The position numbers and the translations under genes were made by a program. The notes under the pieces are model-generated. The model saw only the letters and a list, made by a program, of their open reading frames with translations, was not told where the DNA came from and ran no database searches. A stretch of 64,000 nucleotides of DNA from Rhinopomastus cyanomelas (taxonomy: Eukaryota > Chordata > Aves > Bucerotiformes > Rhinopomastidae). Positions 47,200 to 61,487 of the stretch are shown here, in pieces (positions within the stretch are counted from its first letter, which is position 1; each line of letters begins with the position of its first letter). The stretch covers positions 280,278 to 344,277 of the forward strand of contig VXBP01000354.1 in NCBI GenBank assembly GCA_013400115.1. Direction: 5' to 3'.

Positions 47200-50100
47200 A
47201 ACCCAAATTTCCTTTGGCTGTGAAGACACTGTGGATGTTGGTGCAATTCAGCTTGTGCTACAGAAATCTGAGGCAGACCCAGCTTCAGCAGACACAATAG
47301 GAGTTGGATTATGACAGCACCATCTACAATAGAAAGCTGAGGTAGAAAGTCAGCTACACGTCCCAATCTTCATGTTCATCATGGATGATCCATACCACCA
47401 ATTTTGAGGTAGAAGGAAGAAACCTCATCCTCACCTTGGCTAATTCAAGTGCTGAACATAGGAAATGGGTTCTTTTCTGCTAACGAACAGCCAATGCTCA
47501 CTTTGCTAATAAATTTGACAGAAACCCGTGGCCATCTTCAAAACAAGCTCTAGAACTAACAATATCCCTCTTTTAGGTGTTTAGACAGGAGATCTTCAGA
47601 TGTCCTTACAACCAAACGTATACCCTTTTAGCTGAAAATATGCTTCACCAAACCAATGCAATGACCTCTGGAATTTGGGGCTACTTGCAGATGTTCTAAA
47701 ATATGTCATTGACTAAGTCATACAAAGGTACTTTAATCCCTGGTAGTGATTCCTCTAGATACTTTTTTCTAGTAAAAAGGGCTTATTATCACACAGAAGT
47801 TTCAATTATTTGCAGAAAAATTCAGAGAGAATAAGTAGATAACTAACTTGTTACAGAGACAGATAAACATGCACAGGAAATACTTCTACGAAGGTCCTGA
47901 TCCTCTGCAGACTAATAATGTACAGTACTGGTGACAAAACCATGACACTGAGGAAGTAAGTGGACTATAAGAAACAGGAAGAAGTGGAGGCTTTTTTTTT
48001 TTTTAATGTTATTTTTAGGGAATATTTGTTTTTCTGAAGCTCAAGATATCGGCAAAAGCCTCCTGCATCTGCAGGCCACACTAAGCAGCTGCAGCGAGTT
48101 TCCTCCTCAGGCAGGTCCCCAGAGCTGTCAGTCCAGGGAGGCCATCCTGCATGTTATGGATTAGCTGTTTCCCTAGCCAATGTTGTTGTTCCGTTCTCAC
48201 CTCATTTGGAGTCATGAGAAGTCACTGAATGGGCTGTTGCTGCATGGACAATGTTCTGTAGGAGATATCAATAAACCAAGTTATTTTGCTATTGCTACAG
48301 GTCAAAGACACTTTCCTCCAGATACATATTCTGGTCTACAGTAGATATCAAAGTAGGACTGGTTGGAAATTAAGAGTTTGGCTGCAAACAGAAAGTATTA
48401 AGAGAAGCTGTTCTGGACTCTCCTGCCTTCATTTTTGTTCAAATGAAAATAAAACCATGCTGCCACAAAATACAGAGGATGCAGCAGGCGTGTGCTGAGG
48501 CCAAATACAACCAATGCTACACACAGACACACACAGTGAATGTGACCCAAAGAGCTGAATTAAACTCACATCTGTCTGCAGAACTCTCAGAGTATGAAAA
48601 GCCATTGGTACAGAAATTAACTTTAACTTAACTTCAAAAAAAGAGGTTTAAGTCTTTATGCTTCTAGTACAATCTCATCACTTGGCTCTTCAGCACCATA
48701 CACAGCTGATTTATTTTCTCCACCGGAAGCGATTCCTTTGAACTAGGGCAGTCAGTGCCAAGGAAACGTAATTAAATTTCCACATTAGTTAGCAGAGATG
48801 TTAGTTAACTGAGGGGGATACAATCTACATTGATAAAAACAAAGTGCAACACCATCAACCCAGCCTTCCACTTGGGTTTGACCTCTACCCCAAGTGCAGT
48901 GAAGACCTAGATGCTGTTTGCATGTTCAGAGCTCGGAACATCTGCATGAGTATCTATATATTGTTATTATATATTACGCACTTTCTATTTGTCTGGCACA
49001 GAAAATACACCAAGCCGCATGGTTTCTGCTCTTGCACCTGTCCAACTGGGACAGTAATACTACGGTTAGTTAAAAAGCAGTAAAACTAGAGGAACAAAGA
49101 CCTGACTCTGGAACAATTTTGAATTTCAGTTCACACAATTTATTCCTGTCTAGAGAAATGCTGACACTGGTGAGCAGGAGACCTGCACTACTGTAGCAAG
49201 GTTCTTCCCCATGCTTCACATCCTAAAATGTCACCCAGAGATGCCACCTCAACCCTGAAATGACACCCAGATTCTGTGGCTTCACCCCTTCCTTGCTCAA
49301 GATGAGGGAATGGGCTACTCAAACAACCTAGACAACACTTCCACAGAAATCCTGAACTCTAACCTCTCCCACTGAGGTAGTCCAGCAAGTGTCAGTGAAT
49401 GGCAAACACAATGGTATTTTTCTCCATCATGTGACAATACCCAAAGATGCTTTCACAAGTCAGAAGCTGCCTTCTCAAGTCTCTTTCTTCAAAGCATATA
49501 AAAATACAGAGTAACAAAAACAAGTAGCATAAAGTGACAAGGTTGCTTGTCAATAGCAGCTTTCCAAGTTTTGGCAGCTCTAGTTAAAGCACATGGTGTG
49601 CAAGGTCAGCTGTAAGGGCCAGGAGATGCTGACAGTGTATGACATCTCTTCTTCTGGGACATCTCAATGGCTTTGCACAGCCTTGGCTGCACCAAGCACT
49701 TTTGACTTCTCCGTTACATCAGTGTTTGAGGTCCAAGGGTTTTTCAGCAAGTCAGCAGTGCATGTCGATGACACTGGAAATAACACAAATTATGATGAAA
49801 AGAAAAATTCAAGCAGCTTTAAAAACTGTCATGGGACTTACAGACTCTCATGCCAACCAGGGTGGCAACAAGGAAGGTTAGGCTTTGGTGCCAGGGACCC
49901 CAGATACCTATCATGCCTGTGATAAGCAGCTGTTGACAGGATGGAGGATGGTATGGTGACTATTCCAAAAATCCCACTCCTGGGGAGCACTTGGGACTTC
50001 CTCTGCCAAGCAAGCGGCATGGTGAGCTCAACGTGGCTCCTCATTTTCCTCCCCCGAAACATGGCTATGAAACAAGTACGGCTGGCTCTTTTGAGCCCAG

Positions 50101-53100
50101 TGGCGCCCTTCCTACCTCCAAACAGCCAATTTTATTAATTTAACCTAGGAGCTGCAACCCGACAACCTGCACCCACAGGCTGCTGAAGTTGCTACATCCC
50201 GTTTAGATTTGCACAGCTAAAATTAAGCTTTTCCTTTGATAGGGTGTAATTTTTGTTCAGTGGTCCAGTGCTTGTTTGGGCAGGATTTCTCTTCACCTGG
50301 GGCAAGCCTGTTCTTCAAGTTTAATTAAGTCATATCCTAGGCTAAAGAACTTAGTTCTTTAGTTAATTGAAACATCAGTGCCAGCCTATGGTGTGTTCGG
50401 TGTGTCTCTCATGCCTTGAGTAGCGTGAGTCCAAGGCTGGAAGAGCAGCTTGGGGTGGGGGAGGTTTCACTTTAGCCGGAAGACAGAATATGCTCAGCAT
50501 GCTGCTCAGCTAAAGAAATAAAATTTAAACCTCCACTGCACCACAGTCCTGCTCTGTGACACAAGCAGGCCTGATCCATAACACAAAGAGCACAAAATGC
50601 CAAAAGGGGTTCACAAAACTATAGGTACAACCATAGAAAATGAGAGTGCTGTTATAACGTGGGGAAAAAGGCCAAACACCTCTTTGGAGCCACCACACAT
50701 CACCACTGACATGCTGAGGGAGCTCATGACAAACTTCCTTGGGCAGGAGACTATTTTCAAGCAACCTCTCAGTCACCAAACAGATGAGAAATATTCCTAT
50801 ACAGATAGATTTCTTGCAAGCTCATGTATCCCCATGCCAGCTCACTGCATGTTTTTGTACAAAACCCCGCAAAGACCAATCTCAGAGAGACTTTTTTCAT
50901 GTCTGCCCATATACATTTAATCAGAGGGAAGATGGTAACCATCCTCTGACCTTCCCAACAAGGCACTCTTGACAAAATTGAAGCTGTCCTGCAGAGGGAA
51001 ATTACCACATACAAAAGCAAACACTCTGTATGCACAGGCTAGTATATTTAGCATTTTAATTAGATCACGAATGACAAAGCCACATTCCCGCAAAAGAAGT
51101 TCCTGTGTTTGAGATGTTCCAAAATAAGATTAATGTACAGGAACTCAATTTTAGCTTTTTATGTTTTTCATTCCCCACACTTAAGGTCTATAGCTTTCAG
51201 AAGTTAAGTAACAAGAACATGCACAACCCTTTTGGCTTTTATTTAATTAAGCAACAAATCTCTTGCACATTAACATTCCCTGCAACATTCCAATGAGCCA
51301 CATTTTCTCCTCTCTGCAGTCTTAAGTTTTCTCTAGAATGTAAAAATCTACCTTTGCTGTCAAGGGAGTTTCTAAACCTTCTTTATCAATAATATAGCAA
51401 GAGATGCCTGAATCAGGTACTGAAGCAGGCACATTCCTATCGAAGCCATACAAGAAAAACCCTGTTTGGTTTTCTGCCATCTCACGAAGCCAGTGAGCTG
51501 CAGGGCAGCCGAGGCAACCCACAGGCAGGATCTTCATCTAAAAAAGGATTTTAAATTTCCAGAGGTTTCTTCTATCCAGAATTTCAAGGTGGACATCAAA
51601 TCAGCAAACCACCATCCATGAAAGAAAGTAATCCACTGGGAAGCACGTCTAGTTTTCAAGTGACTTGAAATGCAGGATATGGCAGGAAAATTTACAGACC
51701 AAAGAAAACCTTCCTGTGTTTTCTGTACTGGTAGCAAGAGACCTTGAATGCAGCTTCAGGCACCAGTTCTCTCCCAATACAACACCAATTCCATAGAACG
51801 GTTCCCTTTACTTCTTGCATTGCGCCATGTGCCATTCCTCACCAACTACCACTGTCCGTCATGCTCCCGGTTGCCTCTCCCTGGCTATTTACTTAAGGCT
51901 GGGTACGGCCAGGAATTCCTTTGCGTAACATAACAGACAAACGTGCTTTTATACCGGGCATTCGGACACTGCACAGTGGCTCTCAAGGAGTTTCCCTTTT
52001 CTGTCCTGTCCTTTTGGCTTTCACTAAAACTCAGGTAGCAGAAGTGGAGGAAAGGGGCTGAGAATATATTATTTCCACCTATGTAAGTGACAGCTTAAAA
52101 GAGTAGTTGGGTATTAGTTGTTGGGAGCCTCTTCCAACTTAAGAGTTTGCAGAACTCAAAGCATCCTTCTCTCCTGGGGCTATTTTGCAAATAGGTGTTC
52201 AGTGTGACCTTGTGCTCCCCATAGCTTCACGGAAGGAAGAAGGACTGAGTTTTCCTCTGCAAACAGCACAGCAACTCAGTGCTACCAAGCAAATGCTGAC
52301 AAGCGCTGTTGCTGGACCTTTCCAGTCACCTGAGGCTGCACTGGCACCATCACTGGGTCACATCAAGTGAGTAAGGCAATGAAGATGAATCTAGGGTGCT
52401 TGAACACCTGGGGCTGAAGCCAAAAGCATGTACCCTACTACCAAGTGCTCGGTAGCTAATAAGAAATGCATCTCTGAACAATAAGCCAAAGACGACAGGT
52501 ATCATCTGCCACTGACAGACATTGTCTGCAAACTTGAAGATTCACTTCTACTGGGCTAAGCAAAATACAGTTGTCACCATCCAGTGGCCTGTAGTAGCAA
52601 GAGGTAACCCAAGTGATCCATGTTTGCATCATGCAATCACAGAAATTTCAAGTAGTGTGAATTGGTACACAACACCCACCTGTACTATTTCTGCTGACTC
52701 ACCACCAAGTCAACAAATTTCTCTAACATCCCATCCTTTCCTCCTCTCCCCACTGCTCCCAGTACACACTGGGATGTTTACTCTCATATACACAGCATGA
52801 AAATCCACTATCAATCCTGCTCTGAAGCAAATTCAGTAGCTCTTTACCTTTTTAATGCTTTCTAGTGTTTGAACTGTCCCTTTCAGAAAAGATGAGGGAG
52901 AATGTGAAGGAGCTGTAATGCTTGATTCATACCTGAAGAGACACCCTCTTCTAGACACAGGCACACTCACTGCAAACACCAGTATCAGTTTTCAACTAGA
53001 TTCCTGGAAGTCCATTGAATGAGTGCTTTAGAGCATTAACTGTCCCCAACTGTTCCACCAAATGCTGGCATTAGACAACAGATCCAGAAGTCCATGTTTC

Positions 53101-53390
53101 TACCACAAGTAGGTAGCCAGGGTTCACCACCAGTGACCCAAAATGGACAATCATCTGGAGAAGGTCCCATCTCTACCATTCCTATCCCAAGCACAGAAAC
53201 CACAACCCTTTTCTTTCTAAAACACACACACGAAGTACTACTGCAGCTGAGTATTTTCAGAAGAGTTTCAGACTCATGCAGAACCACAACCTGGTAAATG
53301 GTCTTGGAAAAAATTATTCCTGCAACAGAGTAAACAGAACAGGGAAACAGTATACAGACACTTTACTTTCCCCTTTGGTTCTGCTTACAG
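47200..53390. other. Intron 1 stretch without recognisable repeats
   Basis: About 6 kb of unique intronic sequence. I found no CR1 copy, no exon and no RNA gene; only short chance open frames (for example 49593-49922). A string near 52110 (ttgggagcctcttccaactt) vaguely resembles a CR1 tail but is too short to call. Confidence 0.5.
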
Positions 53391-53635
53391 TCATACAGTC
53401 ACTAAGGTTGGAAGGGACCTCCAAGATCACTAAAGTCCAACCATCAACCCAACCCACCATGCGCACTAAATCATGTTTCCTAGGGCCACATCTATGCGGT
53501 TTTTGAACACCTCCAGGGATGGAGACTCCACCACCTCCCTGAGCAGCCTGTTCCAATCTCTGAGCACTCTGCCAGTGAAAAAACTTTTCCTAATACTCAA
53601 TCTACACCTCCCTTGGCACAGCTTGAGACTACTTT
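53391..53635 (-). mobile_element. CR1 LINE, 5'-truncated
   Basis: Left end cagtcatacagtcactaagg, ttggaagggacctccaagat, then ctccagggatggagactcca and gcctgttccaatctctgagc, ending near ggcacagcttgagactactt. Confidence 0.9.
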
Positions 53636-54287
53636 AAAGTCAGTCCTGATAAAGCAAATTAAGCTTCCGACCTCTCGACTTGTACAACTGCATGAGCGCT
53701 GTGCCGGCTCCACAAGTTTATATATTTTCCTTTTCAAACATGAATGGGAAAGCACATACAAACACCTTCCTCTCCCCATCCCTTCCTTCCATACAAAGGA
53801 GCTGTGTTTGTTTTTTTTATTTGACCATACGAAAGGTTGGGGGAAGCTATTCCACCAATAGTCCGATAAAGGGAGCCCCACACTTCCTTAGAGATAGAGC
53901 AAAGGGAAGAAGAAAAAAAAAAATAACGCCACTATAACACCTCTATCAGCAACAAAGCTGCTAGAAATACTTTTTAATGGCTTTTATACAGAACAGCTAA
54001 ATATATCAATAAATAAGACATTTTACAATTCACCTAGTGGGAAAATATACAGGCTCAGGGATGCTGAGGCACTAAGAGATGAGACATCTTAGTTCTCCAC
54101 AGACAAGTCCTTGAGTCCCAGATAAAAATGCCTGAAGGGGGACTTCTTGTGCATCCCCCACCATACAAACATCACATTGAACACTGAAACAACACACTGC
54201 CTTCTTCTGCCTTTGTCCCCACACTAAGCCATGCAACTTCATATTTGGAAGGATTTTTAACTAAAAATAGTCACTTATCCAGAAAAA

Positions 54288-54755
54288 CTGACCTGGAAAG
54301 CGCGCAAGAGTGGGTCCAGAAAAGAGCAACAAGGTTACAGAATGGTCTGGAGAACAAACTTGTGAGGAGCAACTGAGGGAGATGGGGCCGCTTAGCCTGA
54401 AGAGAAGGAGGCTGAGGGGAGACCTTCCTGTTGTCTACAACTACCTGAAAGGAAGGTGTATAAATGTGGAGGTTGGTTTCTTCTCTCAAGGAAGAAGTGA
54501 TAGGACAGGAGGAAATGACCTCAAGCTGCAACGGGGGGAAGTTTAGGTTGGACATGAGGAAAACCTTCTTCCTGGAAAGGGTCTTCATGCCTTGCAAGAG
54601 GCTGCCCAGGGAAGGGGATTGCATCCCTGGATGAGTTTCAAAGTCGTGGACCTGGAGGTTAGAGACAGGGTTTAGCGATGGGCTTGGGACAGTTAAGGTA
54701 ATGGTTGGACTTGATATTGAAGATGCTTTCCAATCTAAATGATTGTATGCCTCTA
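54288..54755 (+). mobile_element. CR1 LINE, 5'-truncated
   Basis: Begins acctggaaagcgcgcaagag and tccagaaaagagcaacaagg, then gagacttgtgaggagc-type text, caactacctgaaaggaaggt, ggacatgaggaaaaccttct and ggtaatggttggacttgata. The frame 54310-54546 is its ORF2 remnant. Confidence 0.9.
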
Positions 54756-55891
54756 CGACTTTGGTGCAAGGGCAAGGGACAAAGGGACCGGATGAACAGC
54801 TACCAAAAAAAGCTCGTATTTATCATAAAACTTGATTTAGGAGCTACTGTAAAACAGTACATCACTGACCTGATAAAATCTTTCAAGCCAGTACAGTTTT
54901 TGTATACATAGGCATAGAGGGGAAATGGTTTATTTGGGCTTTAAGGTTCTTTCCTGTAGGATGCAGTGTTTACAGAGGGTATTTCTAGAACTTCCTGACC
55001 ACGTCTGTGAGACCGAGCTTTCTGTACGCCTCCAGCTCCTCTCCACTCCAGCCTGCCTGGCCGCAATATTTATCCCCAGCACCTTCAATGTACAGAGGTT
55101 GCAGATGCTCGATGAGAAGCCCCAGAGATGAGCAGAACAGAACTCCAAGAACAATCTTCTGGGATCCTGATGTGCTTTTCCTACAAAAATTTGCAAGCTA
55201 CCCTTCTCTATGTAACACATAAAGCTGTTTGAGTTTTAACCTGCATCTCTGAAATGAATTTAGTCTTCTTTATTCCCCCTTTCCTATCACTCCTCAGTTA
55301 ATATTTTATTAATCTAACTATCTACCTCATTGGGACAATAAGCAGAAGCTCATCTTCAGCATTACTTAACTTTCCAGCCATTCAGCACCGGACTCTCTTG
55401 CAGTGTTACAATACTGAAAAACTAATGGCTTGCAGGGAAAAAAATCCCAACAAAATTTAGAAATTTCTTTTCTTCATCAGCTCTAGAGGTTTAATTGTAC
55501 CTGTTTTTAAACATGTTCTGTACTAAGTTTTCCCTCTATTTCAAATAAGTATCATCTCCTTTTTAAAAAAGTGAAGCAATGTGAACATCAGGATTATTAT
55601 TTTGCAAAACTCTGTGCTGTTTTCCAATCTTTCTATCAGTATCAACATGTAAAGCAATGCCAGGCTGCACCCAGCCTGACACCTCCCCATGCCAAGTTTC
55701 AGTCAAGGCTGAATTATGTTGGCAGTGCTGTAAATCTCCAATGAGGAAAGTTTTTGCTGTAATTTCACCAGCATTTCTGGAAAAAAAAGATAAAAATCAA
55801 AGCTCAAGCATGTCCTGCTGAAGTGTCTGTAGCTTTTCTGTAACACAGGGATTTATGCAGCACAAAAATCAGTGCCAAGGCCTCAGGCACC

Positions 55892-55968
55892 TTGGGTTTG
55901 AGGAGAGGTGATGGTTAACTTTATGGACTTTATGATCTTAAAGGTCTCTTCCAACTCAGATGATTACA
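55892..55968 (+). mobile_element. CR1 3' tail fragment
   Basis: ggtgatggttaactttatgg, then atgatcttaaaggtctcttc and caactcagatgatta. Only the terminal 75 bp are present. Confidence 0.75.
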
Positions 55969-56284
55969 TAAGGTGGCTGCATTGCCCAAACCATGAAAAA
56001 GACAGAGAAGGCAGGTCTAGCCCTCACTTTCAGGAACGTGTTGTCTCATGACTTACCTGGCAGCAGAGGAAGGTGTATCAGTAATTTTTAGGAACCAGAC
56101 TGTATGTAAACAACCTCCAACCTGGGCCTAGAAGCCCTAAGTGTGCCCATAAGCTCCACCACTGCCTTCCAGCAGCTCTTTTAGTGCATCCCTTTGATTG
56201 CTACAAACCAAACAAAAGATACTGGAAAGGGATAACACCTGCATAGCCGAAGAGCAGCCATGAAAAACCAGTCCAGAGTGCAGG

Positions 56285-56342
56285 CTGGACTACGTGATCT
56301 TAAGACACGTCTTTCAACTCTGTCTATTCCATGACGATGAGC
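56285..56342 (+). mobile_element. CR1 3' tail, first of a pair
   Basis: ctggactacgtgatcttaag, acgtctttcaactctgtcta and ttccatgacgatga. Diverged. Confidence 0.7.
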
Positions 56343-56357
56343 TGCAGAGGAGGAAGA

Positions 56358-56416
56358 ATGTATGGACTTGATCTTATAGGTCTTTTCTGACTCAAAGTAT
56401 TCTGTGATTCCATGAC
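56358..56416 (+). mobile_element. CR1 3' tail, second of a pair
   Basis: atgtatggacttgatcttat, aggtcttttctgactcaaag and tattctgtgattccatga, starting 15 bp after the first tail in the same orientation. Confidence 0.75.
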
Positions 56417-57442
56417 AAGCCACCCAAGCTGCTGCACACTACCAGGGCACAAACTCAACTTGTTGCATTGCAACTCAAGGCAAAGCGCACACACACTTCC
56501 CTATAAGCTGCAACTCAAAGTACTAGTAACTTTCTATCAGCCTGGGGACATAACTTCCCACTCGTAAAATCATGCCAACAGCCACCTTTGCTTCCAAGTG
56601 CTTAAAAAGCCAGATGGGAGTGTCCAGATATGTCAGTAGAAGAAACAGTGAGCAGAAGTGAGCTCTCTTGGCTTTCAGCCTGTGATGAATGGGGGTGAGG
56701 ACAACAGGTATCCTCTTGAGTAGCATCGGCCTCACCATGGGGACCTGCTCAGGGCGCTTGAGGTGAGGAAAGTCATTTCAGCTGCAGGAAAAACCATACA
56801 AGGTCCAGAGACTCAAAAAGGAAAACAAAAATTACACGTGCTTTAGTCAATTGCTGCTAGCGTCAACCCATCCTAAGCATGGACATAGCTCCTTTAAAAC
56901 CACAACATCTAAGAAATGTTGACTTTAAGGATGAAGGAGCTGGCAGGTGAGACCATGGTGCTGCAACAGGCTCTAGTATTTAAGGAAGGAGCTCCATGCA
57001 TATCTGCAAAGGAAACCGATCTTGTTCCTAGCTGCTCACTGTGCAGACAAGGAATATTCAAACATGATATGTGCATAAAGCAATTTAAAGTTTTCTCAGG
57101 ATTTGACTGCATGTGCAGAATGTGCTCCTGTCCCTGTATGGCAGTGCAGGTCACTACAAGCCAAGAGACATTTGCCATGCATTGCATCAAAAGGTGCTAT
57201 CGGGTTTTACCGCAAATCTCCCCGCACCATCAACATGAGAGTCACAAAGAGTCTCACAACAGCAGAGGTGGAACAGCAACCGATCCAATTCCACTGTTAG
57301 AAAAAAGCCATTTAATACACAAAACCCCCCATAATCACTTTAATTGTTTAGTAGGTGACTAAGGACGTTTAGAAGTTTTTTTGTCTAGTTTCTGTAGCAC
57401 CTCAAAATAAGGCAGCAAGGAACAACCTTCATCACCACCACA

Positions 57443-57572
57443 ATGGTCAGACCTTCAGTATCATCAAATCCAACCATTAACCTGACTGTCTCAAGGCTAC
57501 CGTTAAGCCATGTCCCTAGCATCTTCATGTTAGTCCAAGCCTTTTGTAGAGGTTGGCAACTCCACAATCTTG
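57443..57572 (-). mobile_element. CR1 3' fragment, diverged
   Basis: ggtcagaccttcagtatcat, caaatccaaccattaacctg, ccgttaagccatgtccctag and gttggcaactccacaatctt; many indels relative to other copies. Confidence 0.78.
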
Positions 57573-59299
57573 CTTTTGAAAACACCACAGATAGGGAAAT
57601 GAAGTAATTTTGATAGGAAGCCTCAAAACCTCTGCCCACCACACTTGTCAGTAAGAACTTTCCTTCCTAGCCAGAACAGCCATCAGCTACTGGGCTCAGC
57701 TGAGAGACTCAGGATCTCCCCTCCGACTAGAGCAGACTACTCTGACATGTAGGAATTGAGAACAAAGGGGAGGGCAAGGAAAAAATTAATATTAAAAACA
57801 CAGTCCTTGATGTGTGAGCTGCAAGTAAAGGGAAAAGAAAGTTATTCAGAGAGCAGAAGAATGAGCAGACTAGAGACAAAATAATTTCGGTTAAATCTCA
57901 CTTAGACCTACAGCAATCAGTAGAACCTGCTGGCTGTAGGCAGGAAGGTCTGTAGTAGCCTTCAATGCATCCTTTTCTAATGCTGTTTTTGATAGAAGCC
58001 CTCTTAATCCTATGGTGAAGCATTTGCTTCTGCTGCATAAAGCAGACACTGTTTCACTCCAACAGCTACACTGGGGAAAGTTCAAGTTCCTGGGTGTCAT
58101 GGCTACATGGCCGGGAAGATAGGAATCACTGGTGACTTTGCTAGGGTAGGAACAGTTATGAGACAGAGCAAAGACTGAAAGGAGGTGAACATCATCTGTC
58201 CACCCAACATTTGTATGCCATCAGGCTGGAGTAGGACAAGTGAGGAGCATCACTACAGTATTTGCAGGTACCAATACTGATGGTCACAACAATATGATTA
58301 AAACCCTACAAAAAACCTGTGCCAGCAGGTTGCTCATTACCTTGCCCTATCTCCACTTCTGCAGCCCAACACACTCAACTCACCAAGTAGAGTGGAACCA
58401 GCTTTGCCAGGAGACGAAATGGAGAGTAACATATTACCCTTTGCTCTGAAACGCTGATGTCTAACCAAACATGAGCGTTAGGTATAAAGGGACAGCATCA
58501 AGGCATTGCTGCACTCTTCTGCAGCATCTGAGGGTCAGGTTGTCAGTATGGGGCCAGCACCAGAAAAGAAAATAAATGATTAAAGGAAATTTGACAAGGG
58601 GAGGAGGTGGACGTGGGTAGAGAAAAGGGAAGGAAAAGAAACCTCATAAAATCTTGGCAGAACACCAAAAGGTAAGAAAAGAAACAACAAAAATACACAA
58701 TAAAAAGCATGAGAAACCATCATCTGAGTTTACAAATAGCCAAGATCGACAGAGAGAGTTGGTGACAGCAACATGCTGCACAGCTGGGCTTGCTGGTAGC
58801 CTTGGAGAAGACCTGTCTTGTCAGAGATAGGATCTATGTGGCAAAAGCTTCTCACCTGCTCCCAGCAGTCCACAGAAACAGGGACTGCTGTGGCTCGAAT
58901 TTGCCATCGGTCAGCTCCACAGTCTCTTTGTGCCTTTTTTAGTCAACAGACCTTTTAAATTTTATTCTTTTTGAAATTTCTGCCTGAAGTCCTCCAAAGG
59001 CTGCACTTAGCAAACAAGTCATATCACAACTGCAGTCTGCAAAGCCATACTTTTCATTTTACTGATCTTTGTACCCTCCATACCCATGCACATTTCTTGC
59101 CACGATTCCCTTCTACTGTTAAAAAAGCGGGAGAAATAACCCCAGGGAAAACAAAATTAAGCACACTTTTCAATTAGTATGTTGCAGTAAGCAGCTCCTG
59201 TGGCATAAACAGATTGTACCAGCAATGAAAGCAAGAGTTCTATCTTTGCTGATAAGGTGTAAGAGCTTGAATTCTGCAGAAACAGGGTGCTGCCATTCA

Positions 59300-59475
59300 C
59301 GGAATCATAGAATTGTTTAGGTTGGAAAAGACCTTTATGTTCATAGACTCCAACCATTAACCAAAAAGTCCCAAGGTCACCACTAAACCATGTCCCTAAG
59401 TTCCAGATTTTCACAACCTTTCAACATGTCCAGGGATGGTGATTCAATCACCTCCATGTACAGTCCAGCTTGTGT
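59300..59475 (-). mobile_element. CR1 LINE 3' fragment
   Basis: cggaatcatagaattgttta, ggttggaaaagacctttatg, then ccaaggtcaccactaaacca and aacatgtccagggatggtga. Confidence 0.88.
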
Positions 59476-60283
59476 TGGGATGAAACACTCTTCCAGTCCC
59501 CAAAATTCCCAAGTGCTCCTCTTCCAGATTCAACGACTCCAGAGGATCACTTATTTTTATTCTGCTGGAAGGAAGCTGAATTTACTGTCCCTCAAGCATG
59601 CCAGAATGAGTAAGAAAGCAAAGACGGGATTGAAACCAATAATTAAGTTGTCTCTTGGTCCTCAGTTTCTATTTTCCAGCATGGTCCAAGAAGAAGTAAG
59701 ACAATTATCATCATCTCCCTGTGGTTTGGTGGCCGACAGGAAACAATTTTGTGGTTTACATCCAGCTACCAGCAAGCAGAGTCCACACTGAGAGCCAGCC
59801 TCACTGCACAACGTACTGTTGTTTGCACCCTCAGGATTTATTTAACAGGCAGATAAACTCCACCTTTTAACCCAGGGTCAAAGGTGTGTCCCAGCAAGAT
59901 TAAAAAAAGGGGTCAAAGACGATCCCAACTGTTGTGGCATCTACACCATGGTTGAACATCATCCCATCACCACCAAAGCGAGCCTCACAAACTCCCCACC
60001 TCAGTTCTGGTCCAAAGGTGGGTTGTTTAGGTTTCTCCTCTTCAGTGCAGGATCGGGGTTATCCAAGGGCCGTCTATAGCTTAGAAAATGAAGTCTGGCT
60101 CGCGGCAAGGCTCTTACTACAGGTCTCCTCCCAGTTGTCTGACCAAACTGTACTGTGATACAAACTCTGTCTGTATATCTTCTACCTGCAGCTCCTTTCC
60201 AAGACAGACATGAAAAGGGTAAATATATTTTCTTTTACTCCTTCCTTCATCCAATAGTTATACTGCACTTGGAAACATGACTC

Positions 60284-60343
60284 TGTGGACATGGTGGTGT
60301 TGGGTTGGCAGCTGGACTTGATGACCTTAATGATTCTATGATG
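60284..60343 (+). mobile_element. CR1 3' tail with an internal deletion
   Basis: gtggacatggtggtgttggg, cagctggacttgatgacctt and aatgattctatgatg. The usual ~20 bases aaggtcttttccaacc... are missing between gacctt and aatgattc. Confidence 0.75.
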
Positions 60344-61487
60344 CTTCCCTTGTAAACAGCAGCTTCTCCCAGTAACCCAACAAAGCAGCTTCTTAAATGT
60401 CATATTTTAAACAGGCGAGTTTTCAGGCCAAGAAATAAACAGTGATGTTTTGGCAGCTCTTCATTTCCTGTCCCATCCGCAAGCAATAATGTCACAACAT
60501 TGAGCACATCCCCTGCTCTCCTCCCCAGCCCCAAATACAGTTCAGCTCAGAACAAGACTCTTAGGGCGCCTACAAAGAAAACACCAGCACTGGACAAAAA
60601 TGTGGTGAAAATTAAGGGAAAAAGAGAAATTATTTTTTAAGCATAAAGGGCAAACTTTGGTATCAATAGACTCATTATTCAGAATGAGCATCGTTGTTTC
60701 CTGCTCAGCAATGACAGGGAGAAAAAGGGATTCTGGGACCAGCAAAAGGACAAACAAGCATGTATAAAGTTTCATTTTCTGCCCCTGGTCTGGGAAGAAT
60801 TCACCTGGAAGGTAGTTTTGCTGTCTCAGACCCACTCCAAGCAATCCCTGCACTGCTCAAGGCACATCCCACCTAACCCAGCTCCTTAAAGACCTCCAGG
60901 ACACCAGCCCCGCTTGCAAATCTTGGCACACAGATTCATGTTATAAATCAAGCACATGTCGGCCGAGTGCTGGGGACACGCCAGAACCAAAACTGCTGCC
61001 TGGCTCAAGGCAAGGCATCACGCCTCCATCCCAAGCAGCAAAAAGGCTGTGGACCAACACTTCCTTGTTCTCTGACCTTTTCCATTTAATTACTTCCTGT
61101 GACTTTCTTGGAACTCATCAGACCGAGGAGGCGGCAGCCTTCACGAGTAACCGAATCACTGGGAGGGTTCAAGCTGGTCCGTCCTCCTACTTACAAGTGG
61201 AAAGATGCCAAGAGCCCACCCGGGAGCCTCTGGCCCACAGACAGGGTCATCAGAACTCTCCCCCAACTCACACTCCACACCACAGCTTCATGCCTCCCAT
61301 TTATTAGTGAGTGTCACAGTTTCCCCCTGCCCCACAACATGGAGGTGATGATGGGGGGGGGGGGAAAGGACGCCATCAGAACTAAGGGCTGAGATGTAGG
61401 AAGAGGTGCTTGCTTCTCAATGACACATTGACCTCTACATATTGATCTGAAGTGGTGCAGTCAAGAAGAGACCAATGAGTTTCCAGC

